Shown here: positions 35,401 through 43,058 of the stretch, piece by piece | How positions within the stretch are numbered: the first letter of the stretch is position 1 | How the letters are laid out: every line of letters begins with the position of its first letter | Assembly: GCF_963676735.1 (NCBI RefSeq) | Contig: NZ_OY781464.1 | Coordinates: 3,753,001-3,817,000, forward strand | Reading direction: 5' to 3' | Source: an uncultured Draconibacterium sp. | GTDB taxonomy: Bacteria > Bacteroidota > Bacteroidia > Bacteroidales > Prolixibacteraceae | Length of the DNA stretch: 64,000 nt | Notes under the pieces: generated by a model | What the model saw: only the letters and a program-made list of their open reading frames with translations | What the model was told of the DNA's origin: nothing | Databases searched by the model: none | Position numbers and translations under genes: made by a program

Positions 35401-37010
35401 TAGGCCTTATTTCGCCGCCTCCACACCACGATATTTATTCGATTGAAGATTTGGCACAGCTGATCTTCGACCTGAAAAACAGTAACCGCGATGCACGCAT
35501 CAATGTGAAGCTGGTTTCTGAAACAGGTGTAGGTACTGTTGCCACCGGTGTTTGTAAAGCCAAAGCCGATGCAGTTCTAATTTCAGGATTTGATGGCGGA
35601 ACCGGAGCATCTCCTATTAGCTCGATAAAACATGCAGGTTTGCCTTGGGAGCTGGGCTTATCGGAAACACACCAAACCCTGGTGCGTAACCGTTTGCGTA
35701 ACCGTATCGTTGTGCAGGCCGACGGACAAATGAAAACCTCGCGAGATCTGGCTATAGCTACCCTGCTGGGTGCTGAAGAATGGGGTGTTGCAACTATGGC
35801 TCTAGTAGTTGAAGGTTGTATAATGATGCGTAAATGCCACAGTAATACCTGCCCTGTGGGTGTGGCAACACAAAATGAGCGATTACGCGGTAAATTCAAA
35901 GGAAATCCGGACCATGTGGTAAATTATTTCGAATTCCTTGTTGAAGGACTTCGTGAAATTATGGCCGAGCTTGGTTTCCGTACCATTAACGAAATGGTTG
36001 GACAATCGCAATGCCTGAAATTTAAAGAAGATATTGACCACTGGAAATATAAAGGTCTTGACCTTAGCCCAATTCTATACAAAGAAACCGCAGGCGAAGA
36101 AGAAGGTCTTTACTGCAGCAAAGCACAAAACCACCAGATGGAAGAAATTCTGGATTGGAAATTTGTGGAAACAGCAGAAAAAGCGATCAAAAATGGGGAG
36201 AAAGTAGCAGCTGAATTTGAAATTAAAAACATTAACCGAAGCGTTGGAACAGTGCTGTCGCACGAGGTATCTAAAGTATACAAAGGCGAAGGACTTCCTG
36301 ATGGAACCATTCATTTTAAATTGAAAGGCTCGGCCGGACAGTCGTTTGGTGCATTTGTTTGCAAAGGAATTGAGCTGGAAGTAGAAGGCGATGCCAACGA
36401 CTATTTCGGAAAAGGACTGTCAGGCGGACACCTTTCAATCTATCCGGCTAAAAACGTGCAGTTTATTCCGGAACAAAACATTATTGTTGGAAACGTAAGT
36501 TTCTATGGCGCAACTGGCGGCGAAGCATACATTCGCGGAGTTGCCGGCGAACGCTTCTGCGTACGTAACTCAGGTGCAAAAGTGGTTGTTGAAGGAATTG
36601 GCGACCATGGTTGTGAATACATGACTGGAGGAACAGCAGTTGTTCTGGGTAAAACAGGTCGCAACTTTGGTGCTGGTATGTCGGGTGGTATCGCATATGT
36701 ACTTGATATCGATGGAACTTTCCCTGGCCTTTGCAATATGGGAATGATCGGACTTGAGAAAGTTACGGATAAACAAGAACAGGAAGAACTAAAAGCAATG
36801 GTTGCTAAACACCTGGAGAAAACCGGATCAACTGTTGCCGAGTATGTTCTTGCCGATTGGGAAGAAACAGTAGGCAAATTTGTAAAAGTAATTCCAACTG
36901 ATTACAAACGCATGCTGAGCTACATTGAAGAAGCCCGTAGCACGGGTAAATACGACAAAGAGTCTGATATTATTGATGCTGCATTTGATATGCATCTGGC
37001 CAACTTGTAA
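32418..37010 (+). CDS. gltB: Glutamate synthase (GOGAT), large subunit
   Basis: GltB hydrolyses glutamine and transfers the amino group to 2-oxoglutarate, giving two glutamates. I take ATG 32418 (1530 residues), just after an AAAGGA sequence; an in-frame ATG 66 bases upstream would add a poorly conserved leader. The Ntn-type glutaminase nucleophile is the Cys in EHGSCGIGFVANLKG, about 22 residues from the start, so a short propeptide is removed. The FMN domain carries the [3Fe-4S] cysteines in GCIMMRKCHSNTCPVG (C-x5-C-x4-C), followed by the C-terminal beta-helix (GxxG repeats from GSAGQSFGAFVCKGIELEVEG on). gltD follows after 20 bases. Confidence 0.97.
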   Translation: MMQTKKPVAKGLYRPEFEHGSCGIGFVANLKGRKKHSVISDALSMLARMEHRGGTGFDIKSGDGAGILSQIPHELFMEECPKEGIKLPQFGEYGVAMIFFPKEDRKRSECKDIITRNLKKFNLPYLGYRKVPVDNSDLGRDSLATEPYAQQLFIGKPDGMSLEEFDRKLFVFRKYTERLARESVSGLGYDGLNIISCSYKTIIYKGQLTTEQVSLYFKDLTNPLAVSAIALVHSRFSTNTFPSWKLAQPFRFIAHNGEINTNKGNINWMRAREVLLECSAFTREELEMIFPICDLRDSDSANLDMAIEMLVLSGRSLPHVMMMLIPEAWQNAPDMDPKKKEFYEFYSAMMEPWDGPASVCFTDGVLVGATLDRNGLRPSRYCLTDDDTLIMASETGAIDVPHDQVVIRGRLQPGKMFVADLEQGRIISDEEVKAEICSGQPYGEWVKNNMTYLDDLPSIPDLELKDPDTKTLFKRQKAFGFTHEDLEVILKPMAANGGEALGSMGADNPLAVLSDRPIHLAHYFKQLFAQVTNPPIDPIRERIVMDLRTYVGGFKNILTESPEHCRRIAIPQPVLTNEQLVKLAYVDHTHFQTKKISIVFHANGKEGTLENKLERLCQYVEDAIDEAYSIILLSDFAISTDHAPIPSLLAASAVHHHLIRVGKRGKADIIMEAGDVREVHHFATLLGYGVSAVNPYMAIDTIKHMATDGKLGDLSKEQAIQNYVKAIGSGLLKVFSKMGISTLASYQGAQIFEAVGLKQEVIDKYFTGTVSRVEGLSLDDIAKEAMMRHRQGFPTRQGGAKVLEPGGEYHWRKDGERHLLSPEAIQLIQEATRKKDYEKYKKYCTVVDEQAEAAFTLRGLMDFTSERKPISIDEVEPAESILTRFATGAMSFGSISWEAHTTLAIAMNRIGSKSNSGEGGEDPVRYTKLPNGDDMCSATKQIASGRFGVNSYYLSMAKELQIKMAQGAKPGEGGHLPGHKVNGWIGRTRNSTPGVGLISPPPHHDIYSIEDLAQLIFDLKNSNRDARINVKLVSETGVGTVATGVCKAKADAVLISGFDGGTGASPISSIKHAGLPWELGLSETHQTLVRNRLRNRIVVQADGQMKTSRDLAIATLLGAEEWGVATMALVVEGCIMMRKCHSNTCPVGVATQNERLRGKFKGNPDHVVNYFEFLVEGLREIMAELGFRTINEMVGQSQCLKFKEDIDHWKYKGLDLSPILYKETAGEEEGLYCSKAQNHQMEEILDWKFVETAEKAIKNGEKVAAEFEIKNINRSVGTVLSHEVSKVYKGEGLPDGTIHFKLKGSAGQSFGAFVCKGIELEVEGDANDYFGKGLSGGHLSIYPAKNVQFIPEQNIIVGNVSFYGATGGEAYIRGVAGERFCVRNSGAKVVVEGIGDHGCEYMTGGTAVVLGKTGRNFGAGMSGGIAYVLDIDGTFPGLCNMGMIGLEKVTDKQEQEELKAMVAKHLEKTGSTVAEYVLADWEETVGKFVKVIPTDYKRMLSYIEEARSTGKYDKESDIIDAAFDMHLANL

Positions 37011-37030
37011 TTTTTTATAGACGTTAAGAC

Positions 37031-38515
37031 ATGGGAAAGCCAACAGGATTTTTAGAATATAAAAGAGTTTCCAATCCTACTCGCAAGGTAGAAGAACGCC
37101 TTAAAGATTGGAACGAGGTATACACGCTACGTGATAAAGAAACTTGTGAAATACAGGGAGCACGCTGCATGGATTGTGGTGTTCCTTTCTGCCATCGCGG
37201 GGCACTATTGCATAATGGAGCATCGGGTTGCCCGGTGTATAACCTGATACCCGAGTGGAACGATTTGATTTACAAAGGACGTTGGAAAGAAGCACTTGAA
37301 AGGCTTCACCACACCAACAATTTTCCTGAATTTACAGGAAGAGTTTGTCCGGCACCTTGCGAAGCAGGCTGTGTTTTAGGAATTAACGAACCAGCGGTAA
37401 CAATTCACGATAACGAAAGAACAATTATCGACAATGGTTTTGAACAAGGTTGGGTAGTTCCGGAGCCACCGGAGTGCCGCACCGGAAAAACCGTTGCCGT
37501 TGTAGGTTCAGGACCGGCAGGACTGGCATGTGCCGCTCAGCTTAACAAAGCCGGGCATACAGTAACCGTTTTTGAACGCGACGACCGTATTGGCGGCCTG
37601 CTGATGTATGGTATTCCAAACATGAAGCTGGATAAAAAAGTGGTTCAGCGCCGCGTTGATATTCTGGCTGAAGAAGGAATAATATTTAAAACCAATACTG
37701 AAGTTGGTAAAGATATTCGGGCAAAGAAAGTGCTGGATGATTTTGATGCGGTTGTGTTAACAACAGGCGCAACAAAACCTCGCGACCTGAATGTGGAAGG
37801 TCGGGAACTGGAAGGAGTACACTTTGCCATGGAATTTTTGGCAGCCAACACCAAAAGTTTGCTCGACAGTAAACTGGAAGATGGTAAATATATTTCAGCT
37901 AAAGATAAAAACGTAATTGTAATTGGAGGTGGTGATACTGGTACCGACTGTGTAGCCACATCGTTACGCCACGGGTGCAAAAGTGTAACCCAGCTGGAAA
38001 TTATGCCTCAGCCACCAAAAGAGCGTAACCAGGATGGAAACCCATGGCCCGAATGGCCGGGTAACGAAAAAACTGATTACGGCCAGTACGAAGCAATGAT
38101 TTCAAAAGGCAAAGATCCGCGAAAGTATTCGGTAATGACCACTAAAATTGAAGGCGAAAATGGAAAAGTAAAAGCCATACACACCGTTCAGGTTGAGTGG
38201 GTAAAAACAGAAAACGGCGGTAGAATGCCACAAGCAATTCCGGGAACCGAAAGATACGTAAAAACCGACCTGGTGCTTTTGGCAATGGGATTTTTAGGAC
38301 CGGAAGACAAAATTGCTGAAGAGCTTGATATGGAACGAGATGCGCGTTCGAACTACAAAGCGGATTATGGGGAGTTTAAAACCAGTATAAAAAAGGTTTT
38401 TGCTGCCGGCGACTCACGGCGCGGACAATCGTTGGTGGTGTGGGCCATAAACGAAGGAAGAGCCGCTGCCCGCGAAGTAGACACCTTCCTGATGGGAGAT
38501 ACCGTTTTGCCCTAA
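37031..38515 (+). CDS. gltD: Glutamate synthase, small (NADPH-oxidising) subunit
   Basis: GltD supplies electrons from NADPH through FAD and iron-sulphur clusters to GltB. The 494-residue protein has two N-terminal cysteine-rich segments for [4Fe-4S] clusters (CMDCGVPFCHRG with a later GCPVYN, and RVCPAPCEAGCVLG). An FAD-binding loop (VAVVGSGPAGLACAAQLNKAGHTVTVFE) and a second, NAD(P)H-type dinucleotide loop (VIVIGGGDTGTDCVATSLRHG) follow. The C-terminal AAGDSRRGQSLVVWAINEGRAAA closes the FAD site. It is cotranscribed with gltB and a terminator region follows. Confidence 0.97.
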   Translation: MGKPTGFLEYKRVSNPTRKVEERLKDWNEVYTLRDKETCEIQGARCMDCGVPFCHRGALLHNGASGCPVYNLIPEWNDLIYKGRWKEALERLHHTNNFPEFTGRVCPAPCEAGCVLGINEPAVTIHDNERTIIDNGFEQGWVVPEPPECRTGKTVAVVGSGPAGLACAAQLNKAGHTVTVFERDDRIGGLLMYGIPNMKLDKKVVQRRVDILAEEGIIFKTNTEVGKDIRAKKVLDDFDAVVLTTGATKPRDLNVEGRELEGVHFAMEFLAANTKSLLDSKLEDGKYISAKDKNVIVIGGGDTGTDCVATSLRHGCKSVTQLEIMPQPPKERNQDGNPWPEWPGNEKTDYGQYEAMISKGKDPRKYSVMTTKIEGENGKVKAIHTVQVEWVKTENGGRMPQAIPGTERYVKTDLVLLAMGFLGPEDKIAEELDMERDARSNYKADYGEFKTSIKKVFAAGDSRRGQSLVVWAINEGRAAAREVDTFLMGDTVLP

Positions 38516-38805
38516 TTGGCAAACAACTATTTGCCAGGCGTAACCCGGCAAACCGTTTAAAGTAAAAATTAGCAATAGTCTTTTATATTGACTATGTGAT
38601 TTTATAGTGCAGTTTTTTCAGGAGTTCCGGCGGGAGGAGGAAATATTATTATCCGAAACAAAATCACTTTCCCTTGACCAGAACGTGAAACGTCGGTTCT
38701 CCTTTTTTTGGCAAAATTTTAATTCAGATAAGGGGTTCCCGTTCGGGGAGCCCTTTTTGTTATCTACCAAATGCTACAAAAGAGAATAAGTACAAGAGAA
38801 GTTTA
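38516..38805. other. Gap with several hairpins after gltD
   Basis: This 290-base gap has no credible gene. It opens with TGGCAAA/TTTGCCA (38517-38536) directly after the gltD stop, then ATAGTC/GACTAT (38575-38595), a weak AGAAC/GTTCT hairpin followed by seven T (about 38681-38709), and a stronger terminator at 38733. The T-runs after two hairpins leave room for a short separate RNA, but no promoter supports one. Confidence 0.45.
38733..38758 (+). terminator. Terminator downstream of gltBD
   Basis: GGGTTCCC and GGGAGCCC form an eight-base stem with one G-T pair around a five-base loop, followed by TTTTT. It is the best rightward terminator between gltD and the leftward genes beyond. Confidence 0.7.
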
Positions 38806-39189
38806 TCATTGATGAATCCGAATCCATTCAACTGATGAATCGGGTTCAAATTTTACCACCATAAACTTGCTATGCAGTGGCCAAAAGAACAATCGTTCCT
38901 GCTTAACCAGGTAATAAATATAATCTTCATTGCTACGGTCGGGTTGCCCCAACAAATCAATAATTTCGGTTTTTTTCAAACTTCTGATGGTATCGTTGTA
39001 AACCACATCGTTAAGCATTTTATCTCGATACGGATATTTTTTCCCGTTTTTTTCCAGCCATAAGGTTTTGTCAAAAGTCAGTTCGCTGGGCGGTTTTTCA
39101 GTCATGCCCTTTTCGTAATTTTCCAGCTCGGTACTACAAGCCAAACCTAAAACAAACACAATAATACTCAGTAATTTTAGTAGTTTCAT
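38806..39189 (-). CDS. Small lipoprotein of unknown function
   Basis: This 127-residue protein starts with a lysine-rich n-region and hydrophobic stretch ending LGLAC, a good lipobox with Cys18 as the lipidated residue, so it is membrane-anchored in the periplasm or outer membrane. The mature part (FDKTLWLEKNGKKYPYRDKMLNDVVYNDTIRSLKKTEIIDLLGQPDRSNEDYIYYLV) recalls the SmpA/BamE-like fold, where a short helix pair ends in 'LLGxP', but I would not assign it. It lies 30 bp downstream of the acyltransferase pair on the same strand. Confidence 0.78.
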   Translation of the reverse strand: MKLLKLLSIIVFVLGLACSTELENYEKGMTEKPPSELTFDKTLWLEKNGKKYPYRDKMLNDVVYNDTIRSLKKTEIIDLLGQPDRSNEDYIYYLVKQERLFFWPLHSKFMVVKFEPDSSVEWIRIHQ

Positions 39190-39219
39190 TAACCTGAATT
39201 TTTGGCTTACAAAAAATGG

Positions 39220-40164
39220 TTACACGGTGAGCTCTATATCCTCAGGGCGCTTATGCTTCCAACGGCGGTGCGACCAAAGGTAAAACTCCGGAGTTTCACG
39301 TATAACTTCTTCCATTTTTCGGATGTAGGTAAGCAAAATATCTTTTGATTCAACCTTCGAAGGATCGTCGAAAAGCAAGGAGAACTCTGCTTCGTAGTGC
39401 CCCCGTCCTGTTTTCTTCAAATGTAAAAAGAAAATGGGCTGGTTTGTTTTTATGGCAATCTTTTCGGGACCGGTAAAAAATGGAGCTTCCCGGTTTAAAA
39501 AGATGGTCCAGAACGGCGAATTGGCTGGTGGAGTTTGATCGGCAGCCAACCACAAAACCGCAGGCTCACCTCGCTTAACATACTGAATGGCCGTACGTGC
39601 CGATTTATGCACCGGAACCGACTCGCCCCCCCATCGTCCGCGCGAATGTTCAATAAACTTTTCAAAGGCGTAATTGCCCCGGATAGGATTAACAATCATC
39701 AGTAGTTTATGGGCCGCTTTACGTTGAATCGAGCTGCACCATTCCCAGTTATTGTAATGAAATCCAAGCAGCATAATGCTTCTGCCCTGTTTAGCATATT
39801 GCAAGGTGGGCTCCAAACCTTTAACCACCAGCCGCTTATCCATTTCTTTCGCACTAATACTGTGTAACTTTATGGTTTCCAACGAAAAATCGCAAAAATG
39901 GCGGTAATAACGAGCCATAATTTGTCTAATCTCTACTTCGCCTTTTTCAGGAAAAGTATGCCGTAGGTTATCAAGAATTACCTTTTTGCGGTAACCAATT
40001 ACGTATCTTATAATGACATAAAAAAAATCGGCGATACCATAAATTATCCAAAAAGGCAACAAAGCCACCAACTTTAACACCATTACCAACAGACCATTCA
40101 CCAGGCGTTTAAAAAATCCCTCGTGATACCGTTTATCTTTTTTTCGTAAACTTTCATCAACCAT
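39220..40164 (-). CDS. LpxL/HtrB-type lipid A acyltransferase (second copy)
   Basis: This 314-residue protein (from ATG 40164; a TTG nine bases earlier is possible) belongs to the lysophospholipid/lipid A acyltransferase group that adds secondary acyl chains to lipid A at the inner-membrane face. It has an N-terminal membrane helix (about 20-45) and the catalytic H-x4-E motif in LLGFHYNNWEWCS. It resembles its upstream neighbour throughout, including the ends (EFYLWSHRRWKHKRPE in this one). The two genes are three to twelve bases apart, so they are a tandem duplication in one operon. Which acyl position each serves is unknown. Confidence 0.9.
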   Translation of the reverse strand: MVDESLRKKDKRYHEGFFKRLVNGLLVMVLKLVALLPFWIIYGIADFFYVIIRYVIGYRKKVILDNLRHTFPEKGEVEIRQIMARYYRHFCDFSLETIKLHSISAKEMDKRLVVKGLEPTLQYAKQGRSIMLLGFHYNNWEWCSSIQRKAAHKLLMIVNPIRGNYAFEKFIEHSRGRWGGESVPVHKSARTAIQYVKRGEPAVLWLAADQTPPANSPFWTIFLNREAPFFTGPEKIAIKTNQPIFFLHLKKTGRGHYEAEFSLLFDDPSKVESKDILLTYIRKMEEVIRETPEFYLWSHRRWKHKRPEDIELTV

Positions 40165-40176
40165 GCCATCCAAGTT

Positions 40177-41100
40177 CTATTGTATTAAAGCTGTGCCCTC
40201 CGGGCGTTTGTGTTTCCATCTTTTGTGGCTCCAAAGATAATACTCCGGTTCATTTTTTATTACTTCTTCCATTTTTTCAATGTAGCGTAATAAAATCTCA
40301 CCCGATTCGATTTTTGCAGGTTCTTCGGCAATCAATTCATAACAGTATTCGTACCTGCCCCTGCCCAAGCGTTTTGCATATTGAAAAAATACGGGTTGAT
40401 TGGTTTTTTGCGCAATTTTTACGGGTCCGGAGAAAAAAGACGCCTCGCGATTAAGAAACCTTACCCAGTACTGCGAACTTTCCAACGCACTCTGGTCGGC
40501 AATCAGGCCCAATACCACCGGAATATTTTCAGCAACATACCGAAAAGCCACTTTTGCTGCACGTCCCATTTGCACCGCTTCACCTCCACATTTTTCGCGC
40601 GACTGCAATAAAAAAGCATCCATGTACTGATTATCGCGCATTTTATTATAAACCATTAACAGTTTGCAATCCAGCTTTAGCTGCAGGGCGCTCGACCACT
40701 CCCAGTTACCATAATGAAAGGCCAAAAGAATAACCCCATTATTTTGTATGGCCTGCTTATTCAATTCTGCTACTCCGGAAAATTTCAGTCGTTTTTCCAG
40801 TTCGCCTACTGAAAGGCTGTACAGTTTGATGCTCTCGAGTGTTACATGGCAAAAGTAGCGGTAAAAACGATTTCGTAAGCGTCGGATTTCTTCCTCTGAT
40901 TTCTCGGGGAAAGCAAACCGCAGGTTTTCGGTAATTACTTTACTGCGGTACTTTATCAGGGTTTTAAGCAGCAAATATAACACATCAGAAATGCCGTAAA
41001 GCACAGCAAATGGCAAACGGGCAGCTGCTTTTAACAACAGCACAACCAGCTGATTACCTGTCTGACTGAAAATACTCTTTTTGTTGGTGTTTTTGCCCAT
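40177..41100 (-). CDS. LpxL/HtrB-type lipid A acyltransferase (first copy)
   Basis: This 307-residue acyltransferase is the first gene of the tandem pair. It has an N-terminal hydrophobic helix (about 16-38), the H-x4-E catalytic motif in LLAFHYGNWEWSS, and the closing YYLWSHKRWKHKRPEG that both copies share. Bacteroidota lipid A is commonly penta-acylated with branched chains, so two late acyltransferases could act at different positions or on other lipids (inference). It is divergent from the GDPD gene across about 110 bp, which contain a TAGTTTTG promoter element on this strand (41145-41152). Confidence 0.9.
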   Translation of the reverse strand: MGKNTNKKSIFSQTGNQLVVLLLKAAARLPFAVLYGISDVLYLLLKTLIKYRSKVITENLRFAFPEKSEEEIRRLRNRFYRYFCHVTLESIKLYSLSVGELEKRLKFSGVAELNKQAIQNNGVILLAFHYGNWEWSSALQLKLDCKLLMVYNKMRDNQYMDAFLLQSREKCGGEAVQMGRAAKVAFRYVAENIPVVLGLIADQSALESSQYWVRFLNREASFFSGPVKIAQKTNQPVFFQYAKRLGRGRYEYCYELIAEEPAKIESGEILLRYIEKMEEVIKNEPEYYLWSHKRWKHKRPEGTALIQ

Positions 41101-41144
41101 TAATTCACCTGAATTGCCTGTTAAAATAGCTTAAAAAACAGTTT

Positions 41145-41152
41145 CAAAACTA
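41145..41152 (-). promoter_or_regulatory. Candidate -7 element for the acyltransferase operon
   Basis: On the minus strand this reads TAGTTTTG, matching TAnnTTTG, about 45 bp upstream of the first acyltransferase ATG. The -33 match is poor. Confidence 0.35.
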
Positions 41153-41213
41153 CACTTTTAAGCTTACATTCGCTAAAAATATTTCTATATTCGACTGACG
41201 AAAAACTAGAAAC

Positions 41214-41987
41214 ATGAGAACAGTAATTTCACTTTTTTTTCTTTTTATTGGAATAAATACCATGGCACAGAACACGTTTATCGCACATCGGGGAGCATCG
41301 TACCTGGCACCGGAAAACACGATTGCGGCAGCCAAGCTGGCCTGGGAATTGGGAGCCGATGCCGTTGAAGTTGACGTGCATCAGTCAAAAGACAACCGGG
41401 TTATGGTAATACACGATAAAGATACAAAAAGGACCTGCAACGGTAAGAAAAATCTGGAAATTGAAAAAAATCCATCAATACTATTACGCGATCTGGATGC
41501 AGGTGTTTGGAAAGGAGAAGAGTTTAAAGGAGAAAAAATTCCATTCATCACCGAAATAATCGAAACCGTTCCGGAAGGCAAAACACTGGTGATAGAAATA
41601 AAATGTAATGAAGAGGTGCTACCGTCATTAAAACGTTGTATTAATAAAAGTGGCAAAGAAAGACAAATTGTATTTATCAGTTTTAGCTGGAAAACGATCT
41701 TAGAAACTCATAAAGAATTTCCACAAAATAAATGCTATTGGCTGAGTGCCTTAAAGCCAGGGTTAAAGAAAAAAATGGAGCAAGCTGCTGAAGAAGGACT
41801 TTCCGGAGTAAACCTGAAACATTCAATAATCGATGAAGAAATAATGGCCCATGCCAAAACACTAAACCTGGAGGTACTTACCTGGACCGTTGACGACCCT
41901 GAAGAAGCCAAACGGCTGACTGCAATTGGAGTTACCGGGCTAACAACAAACCGCCCCAAATGGTTAAAAGAGCAAATGAATAAATAA
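41214..41987 (+). CDS. Exported glycerophosphodiester phosphodiesterase
   Basis: This 257-residue protein has a signal peptide (residues 1-19, ending NTMAQ), so it works in the periplasm. GDPD enzymes split glycerophosphodiesters, the deacylated remains of phospholipids, into glycerol-3-phosphate and an alcohol. The TIM-barrel signature is present: FIAHRGASYLAPENTIAAAKLAWELGADAVEVDVHQSKD followed by VMVIHD, giving the two catalytic histidines and the Glu/Asp calcium ligands. The C-terminal VLTWTVDDPEEAKRLTAIGVTGLTTNRPKW is typical. Its neighbours also act on membrane lipids. Confidence 0.94.
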   Translation: MRTVISLFFLFIGINTMAQNTFIAHRGASYLAPENTIAAAKLAWELGADAVEVDVHQSKDNRVMVIHDKDTKRTCNGKKNLEIEKNPSILLRDLDAGVWKGEEFKGEKIPFITEIIETVPEGKTLVIEIKCNEEVLPSLKRCINKSGKERQIVFISFSWKTILETHKEFPQNKCYWLSALKPGLKKKMEQAAEEGLSGVNLKHSIIDEEIMAHAKTLNLEVLTWTVDDPEEAKRLTAIGVTGLTTNRPKWLKEQMNK

Positions 41988-42081
41988 AACAATCGAGCTT
42001 ACCAGAGATCAACAACTAATTTCAACGTTTTCTTGTATCCCCTTATTAATTGGGACTGATTTAACGCGTTATACTTTCATG

Positions 42082-42110
42082 AAAAAAGGGGCCTCTTCTG
42101 CCGAGACCCC
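42082..42110 (-). terminator. Distal minus-strand terminator
   Basis: On the minus strand GGGGTCTC pairs with GAGGCCCC (one G-T pair) around a seven-base loop and is followed by TTTTTT. It lies more than 300 bases after the nearest upstream coding sequence on that strand, so it may end a non-coding transcript. Confidence 0.75.
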
Positions 42111-42234
42111 TATGGCAATAATCTTCAATCACTTAAAGGTGATATTACCTATTGATTGATGCAGTACTTTTGCAAATGCCGCTCCAAATTTTGTTAAGCG
42201 TTACTAACAAAGTGGAACAAGTGTTAAGACAGGC
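42111..42234 (-). ncRNA. Possible small RNA between two terminators (speculative)
   Basis: The segment is bounded on its 5' side by a terminator of the previous transcript and on its 3' side by a strong terminator. It contains no start codon followed by a useful frame on this strand. A TTTG and an AAAATTTG element occur, but with poor spacing for a promoter. The existence of an RNA is inference only. Confidence 0.25.
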
Positions 42235-42268
42235 AAAAAAAAGGGCTGCCTCCGCTAAAAGACAACCC
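42235..42268 (-). terminator. Terminator downstream of the methyltransferase
   Basis: On the minus strand GGGTTGTC pairs with GGCAGCCC (two G-T pairs) around a ten-base loop, followed by eight T. It lies about 175 bases after the methyltransferase stop and probably ends the esterase-methyltransferase transcript. Confidence 0.7.
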
Positions 42269-42443
42269 AATGTTTCTGACGTTTTCTGAATACTGTTTAT
42301 TGTACTCATTCAGCTTTCATTTCCTAAGCACATTTCAAAAATAAAGGATAACTCTGTTAAGACGGATTAACAAAGACAAATTATTGTTAAACAAAATTTA
42401 TCAATGTTAAAAGTGTTAATTCCTGGCTATGGAAAAAATGAAC

Positions 42444-43052
42444 TTACGCCTTATGATTTTGTGCACGCACCAATTGAAAAGCACCTTTCCCGATATGTTT
42501 CGATCGTTGAAGGGTAAATCCATTTTCCGGCAAAATAGTTGCCAAACCTCCAGCTTGTGTGTAGCTTTTAAAGTTTCGGTTGTGTTCTGCGCCCGCCATA
42601 AACTCGGCAATTTTACTTCCCACACCCGCATAATTTTTTGGTAAGGGCACGGCATAATCCAGCACAATAATTTTATTGGTAATCTTTTTAATTTCGGCAA
42701 GAATGGTTTTATGCAAATGGAGAGGAAACTGGTGAAGGGCCATGGATAAAATGGCCACATCGAATTGTTGCTTATAGAAGTAGCTCAAATCGGCGGCATC
42801 GCCTACCACAAACGAAACATTTTTTAGCTGTTGTTTTTCAGCTTTTCTGTTCGCAAAACTCACCATCGATTCGGAAAGATCAACACCAGTTACCCATTTT
42901 ACTTTTGCCGATAGCTCCAACACTTGTGCCCCGGTTCCACAAGCAATATCAATTACCGTATCGCCATATTCAATTTCAAGCGCCAGGCGTTTTCGTAAAT
43001 TACCCAGCAGCGGATCAATAATTGTACTGTATACAAAACCTGTTTCTAGCAC
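42444..43052 (-). CDS. Class I SAM-dependent methyltransferase
   Basis: This 202-residue protein has the Rossmann-type SAM-binding motif I (TVIDIACGTGAQVLEL, about 33-48), an acidic motif II (VTGVDLSESMV) and motif IV region (FDVAILSMALHQFPL), matching the UbiE/small-molecule methyltransferase group. The start is GTG 43052; no ATG fits upstream. It follows the esterase gene by six bases, so the two are one operon. The substrate is not identifiable; it may be a small metabolite or lipid. It has no signal peptide, so it acts in the cytoplasm. Confidence 0.88.
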   Translation of the reverse strand: MLETGFVYSTIIDPLLGNLRKRLALEIEYGDTVIDIACGTGAQVLELSAKVKWVTGVDLSESMVSFANRKAEKQQLKNVSFVVGDAADLSYFYKQQFDVAILSMALHQFPLHLHKTILAEIKKITNKIIVLDYAVPLPKNYAGVGSKIAEFMAGAEHNRNFKSYTQAGGLATILPENGFTLQRSKHIGKGAFQLVRAQNHKA

Positions 43053-43058
43053 CTATTT

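Larger units (their letters stand above)
41988..42443. other. Long gap with two minus-strand terminators and inverted repeats
   Basis: This 456-base gap has no credible gene. On the minus strand it holds two good terminators (42235-42268 and 42082-42110) 124 bases apart, with the palindrome TTTGTTA-N8-TAACAAA (42190-42211) between them. TTAACAA/TTGTTAA (42367-42390) lies nearer the methyltransferase. One terminator suffices for the methyltransferase transcript, so the second may end a separate short RNA. Confidence 0.5.

Noticed and set aside
35435..35899. Open frame of 154 codons on the minus strand inside gltB
   Set aside because: It lies antisense to a highly conserved FMN/iron-sulphur region and has no domain or start context of its own.
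38590..38700. Resemblance of the post-gltD gap (GGAGGAAA...) to RNase P RNA
   Set aside because: Only a short purine run matches; the gap is too short and lacks the other conserved RNase P segments.
42416..42760. Open frame of 114 codons overlapping the methyltransferase in another frame
   Set aside because: The overlapping frame encodes clear SAM-methyltransferase motifs; this one has none.
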